Shown in pieces: positions 14,160 to 15,170 of a stretch of 15,170 nt of DNA; position 1 is the stretch's first letter; every line of letters starts with the position of its first letter. The position numbers and the translations under genes were made by a program. Below the pieces are notes generated by a model that saw nothing but the letters and a program-made list of their open reading frames with translations, was not told the DNA's origin and did not search any database. The DNA is from Oscillospiraceae bacterium. Lineage in GTDB: Bacteria > Bacillota > Clostridia > Oscillospirales > Ruminococcaceae. The stretch lies in contig DQFX01000080.1 of NCBI GenBank assembly GCA_003531585.1, forward strand, positions 1-15,170. The letters are read 5' to 3'.

Positions 14160-14840
14160 TTACTTTCTTCTGGTCGTGAAAAGCACGCCGGCTGCGATAA
14201 CCGCTGCGCCTGCTATTGCTGCGATTCCGGAAACGCCGGTGTCGGGATTGCCCTTTGTGGGAGCGGCGGTTTCGGCGGGAGTTTCTACGTTTTCTGTGCT
14301 GTCTGAGGGAGCGACGGTTTCACCGGCTGTGGGCTCCTCGGTGGGAGTTCCTGCATTATCTGCGCTGTCTGAGGGAGCGGCGGTTTCTGCGGGAGCTGCA
14401 ACAGGCTCATCGGAGAATGTCATCTCAAGCAGTTCAATGCCGTGACCCATAACAGCCATGCCCGCAGTCTGGAGAAGCTCAAGCTGGTCAGCCGGGATAG
14501 TGAAGCTCATAGAATCGCTGTCCATCTCAAGTGTGTAGCTGTCGCCGCCCTCGGAAAGGACTGCGCCGTTAAGTGTGCTGATGAAAGGCCAGCCGGCGTC
14601 GTTCACCATGGGCTTGATGCACCAGTAGTTCTGACCGTCCATGTCGGCGAGGCTTTCGTTTATGTCGTAGGTGATGGTTACTGTTGTGTCGGGGGTAACG
14701 TTTGCGAATTCCTCAGCGCCGATGGTCGCGCTTGTGCTCCAGCCAAAGCCGAGGTCCTTGTTGATGGAGTAAGCGCCAGCGGTAGCGGAAATTGCTGCGA
14801 CTGCGGCAGCAGCGGTAATAACGGAGATTAACTTTTTCAT
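14160..14840 (-). CDS. Cell-wall-anchored surface protein with NPDTG sorting tail
   Basis: This 226-aa exported protein has a signal peptide (1-23, ending ATAGA) and a compact domain of about 120 residues (28-143) rich in beta-strand patterns and aromatic residues (GFGWSTS, YWCIKPMVNDAGWPF, SYTLEMDSDSMSFTIPADQL, MGHGIELLEMTFS). Its look resembles small carbohydrate-binding-like modules of Ruminococcus surface proteins, but no specific family can be named. A Pro/Thr/Ala/Glu linker (148-197) contains an imperfect repeat (AAPSDSADNAGTP, VAPSDSTENVETP). The tail NPDTG (198-202), a hydrophobic stretch and RRK form a sortase-type signal. AAGGAAGGA precedes the ATG. It is the first gene of a unit with the solute-binding lipoprotein, suggesting glycan capture at the wall followed by hand-over. 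Confidence 0.8.
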   Translation of the reverse strand: MKKLISVITAAAAVAAISATAGAYSINKDLGFGWSTSATIGAEEFANVTPDTTVTITYDINESLADMDGQNYWCIKPMVNDAGWPFISTLNGAVLSEGGDSYTLEMDSDSMSFTIPADQLELLQTAGMAVMGHGIELLEMTFSDEPVAAPAETAAPSDSADNAGTPTEEPTAGETVAPSDSTENVETPAETAAPTKGNPDTGVSGIAAIAGAAVIAAGVLFTTRRK

Positions 14841-14873
14841 GATTATCCTTCCTTTCAGGTATTCACGGTTGTC

Positions 14874-14888
14874 CGGAACTGTGTTCCG
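14874..14888. promoter_or_regulatory. Possible operator downstream of the surface-protein promoter
   Basis: cggaac and gttccg are perfect 6-bp inverted copies around a 3-bp centre, just downstream of the predicted start point (about 14895). Position and symmetry suit a repressor site or a small leader hairpin. No regulator gene adjoins it. Confidence 0.35.
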
Positions 14889-14901
14889 TTTTGTTGTCTA
14901 T

Positions 14902-14910
14902 ATTATATCA
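14902..14910 (-). promoter_or_regulatory. Extended -10 promoter of the surface protein/solute-binding unit
   Basis: The minus strand reads TGATATAAT, an extended -10 (TGn plus TATAAT), with no good -35 at the usual distance. Transcription would start near 14895, giving a leader of about 55 nt. Weak -35 plus a downstream palindrome suggests regulated expression. Confidence 0.6.
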
Positions 14911-15032
14911 TTTACCTAACTTGCGTTATATCAGAAATTTAACATTTGTATCGTCAGTTTATCCGAAATGCTTGATGTAGTCTGCAACGCAAAACGCAAA
15001 AACTGATATGGTCAATATAGCTTTACCCATTT

Positions 15033-15154
15033 AAAAACCTTGTTTGAGTGAAAATGTGTATAGCACACCGACTGCTTCTTTCAACGAGCGAAATTTCTGA
15101 TGCGACGGCATCCATGCCGTCGCCCGGTTATTTCGCTTTGCAACATCGTGTTGC
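15033..15154. repeat. Second copy of the palindromic-element end, with strong hairpins
   Basis: 15033-15065 (AAAAACCT, then TGAG-GAAAATG) matches the left end of the element at 1288-1320 at roughly two thirds of positions, with most differences being C/T or G/A. Downstream, gcgacggcat and atgccgtcgc (15102-15123) make a perfect 10-bp palindrome with a 2-bp centre, nested inside agcgaaat (15087-15094) and atttcgct (15130-15137). A third hairpin, gcaaca/tgttgc, spans 15140-15154. The element may continue past the window, so its right end cannot be seen. The stretch 14911-15032 shows no gene. Confidence 0.5.
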
Positions 15155-15170
15155 ACCTCCTCGTAAGGCA

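Noticed and set aside
14280..14400. DNA repeats in the surface-protein gene as a mobile or CRISPR-like array
   Set aside because: The repeats encode the Pro/Thr/Ala linker in frame and are explained as an ordinary protein tandem repeat.
1..15170. CRISPR array, rRNA genes, riboswitch or replication origin
   Set aside because: No regularly spaced direct repeats, rRNA-like blocks, known riboswitch core or cluster of DnaA-like boxes was seen in the spacers.

Overview
The window looks like chromosomal DNA of a Gram-positive, anaerobic Clostridia member, most likely a Ruminococcus-like Oscillospiraceae. The clues are moderately GC-rich genes with AT-rich spacers, strong AGGAGG-type ribosome sites, TTGACA/TATAAT promoters, a DUF2508-family gene, lipoproteins with a lipobox, and a surface protein ending in an NPDTG wall-sorting tail typical of that group. 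This is an inference from protein style, not from a marker gene.

Layout. Positions 1-1203 (minus strand) hold a wrecked gene whose N-terminus resembles a VirD4/TraG-type conjugation coupling protein. It is followed by a small palindromic (MITE-like) element at 1268-1408 that abuts the promoter of a plus-strand calcium/sodium antiporter (1466-2470). A second orphan protein fragment (about 2525-2881, minus) sits on the other side of that gene, before a tRNA-Leu(GAG) with its own promoter and terminator. From 5398 down to 3224 (minus) runs a probable four-gene operon: histidine phosphatase, a 74-aa acidic protein, a TraB/GumN-family lipoprotein and a DUF2508 protein. An XRE-type regulator at 5669-6337 is divergently transcribed from it.

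From about 12217 down to 6451 (minus) runs the main operon: rlmB (23S rRNA methyltransferase), a 1003-aa membrane protein, tadA (tRNA adenosine deaminase) and a polysaccharide-type flippase. The 1003-aa protein is the most unusual item. A long, charged, low-complexity N-terminal half is joined to what reads as a complete but catalytically dead P1B-type ATPase scaffold: eight membrane segments in the correct order, but with the phosphorylated Asp replaced and the DKTGT, CPC and GDGxND motifs gone.

The last part (12245-15170) carries hairpins, a terminator and a 21-bp tandem repeat. It also holds a two-gene unit on the minus strand: an NPDTG-anchored surface protein with a possible carbohydrate-binding-like domain, followed by a sugar-type ABC solute-binding lipoprotein without its permeases. 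The right edge holds a second copy of a sequence related to the palindromic element at 1268-1408, together with strong hairpins.

All function calls come from reading the sequence without database searches. Housekeeping calls (rlmB, tadA, tRNA, CaCA antiporter) are firm. The pseudo-ATPase and mobile-element readings are motif-based inferences.
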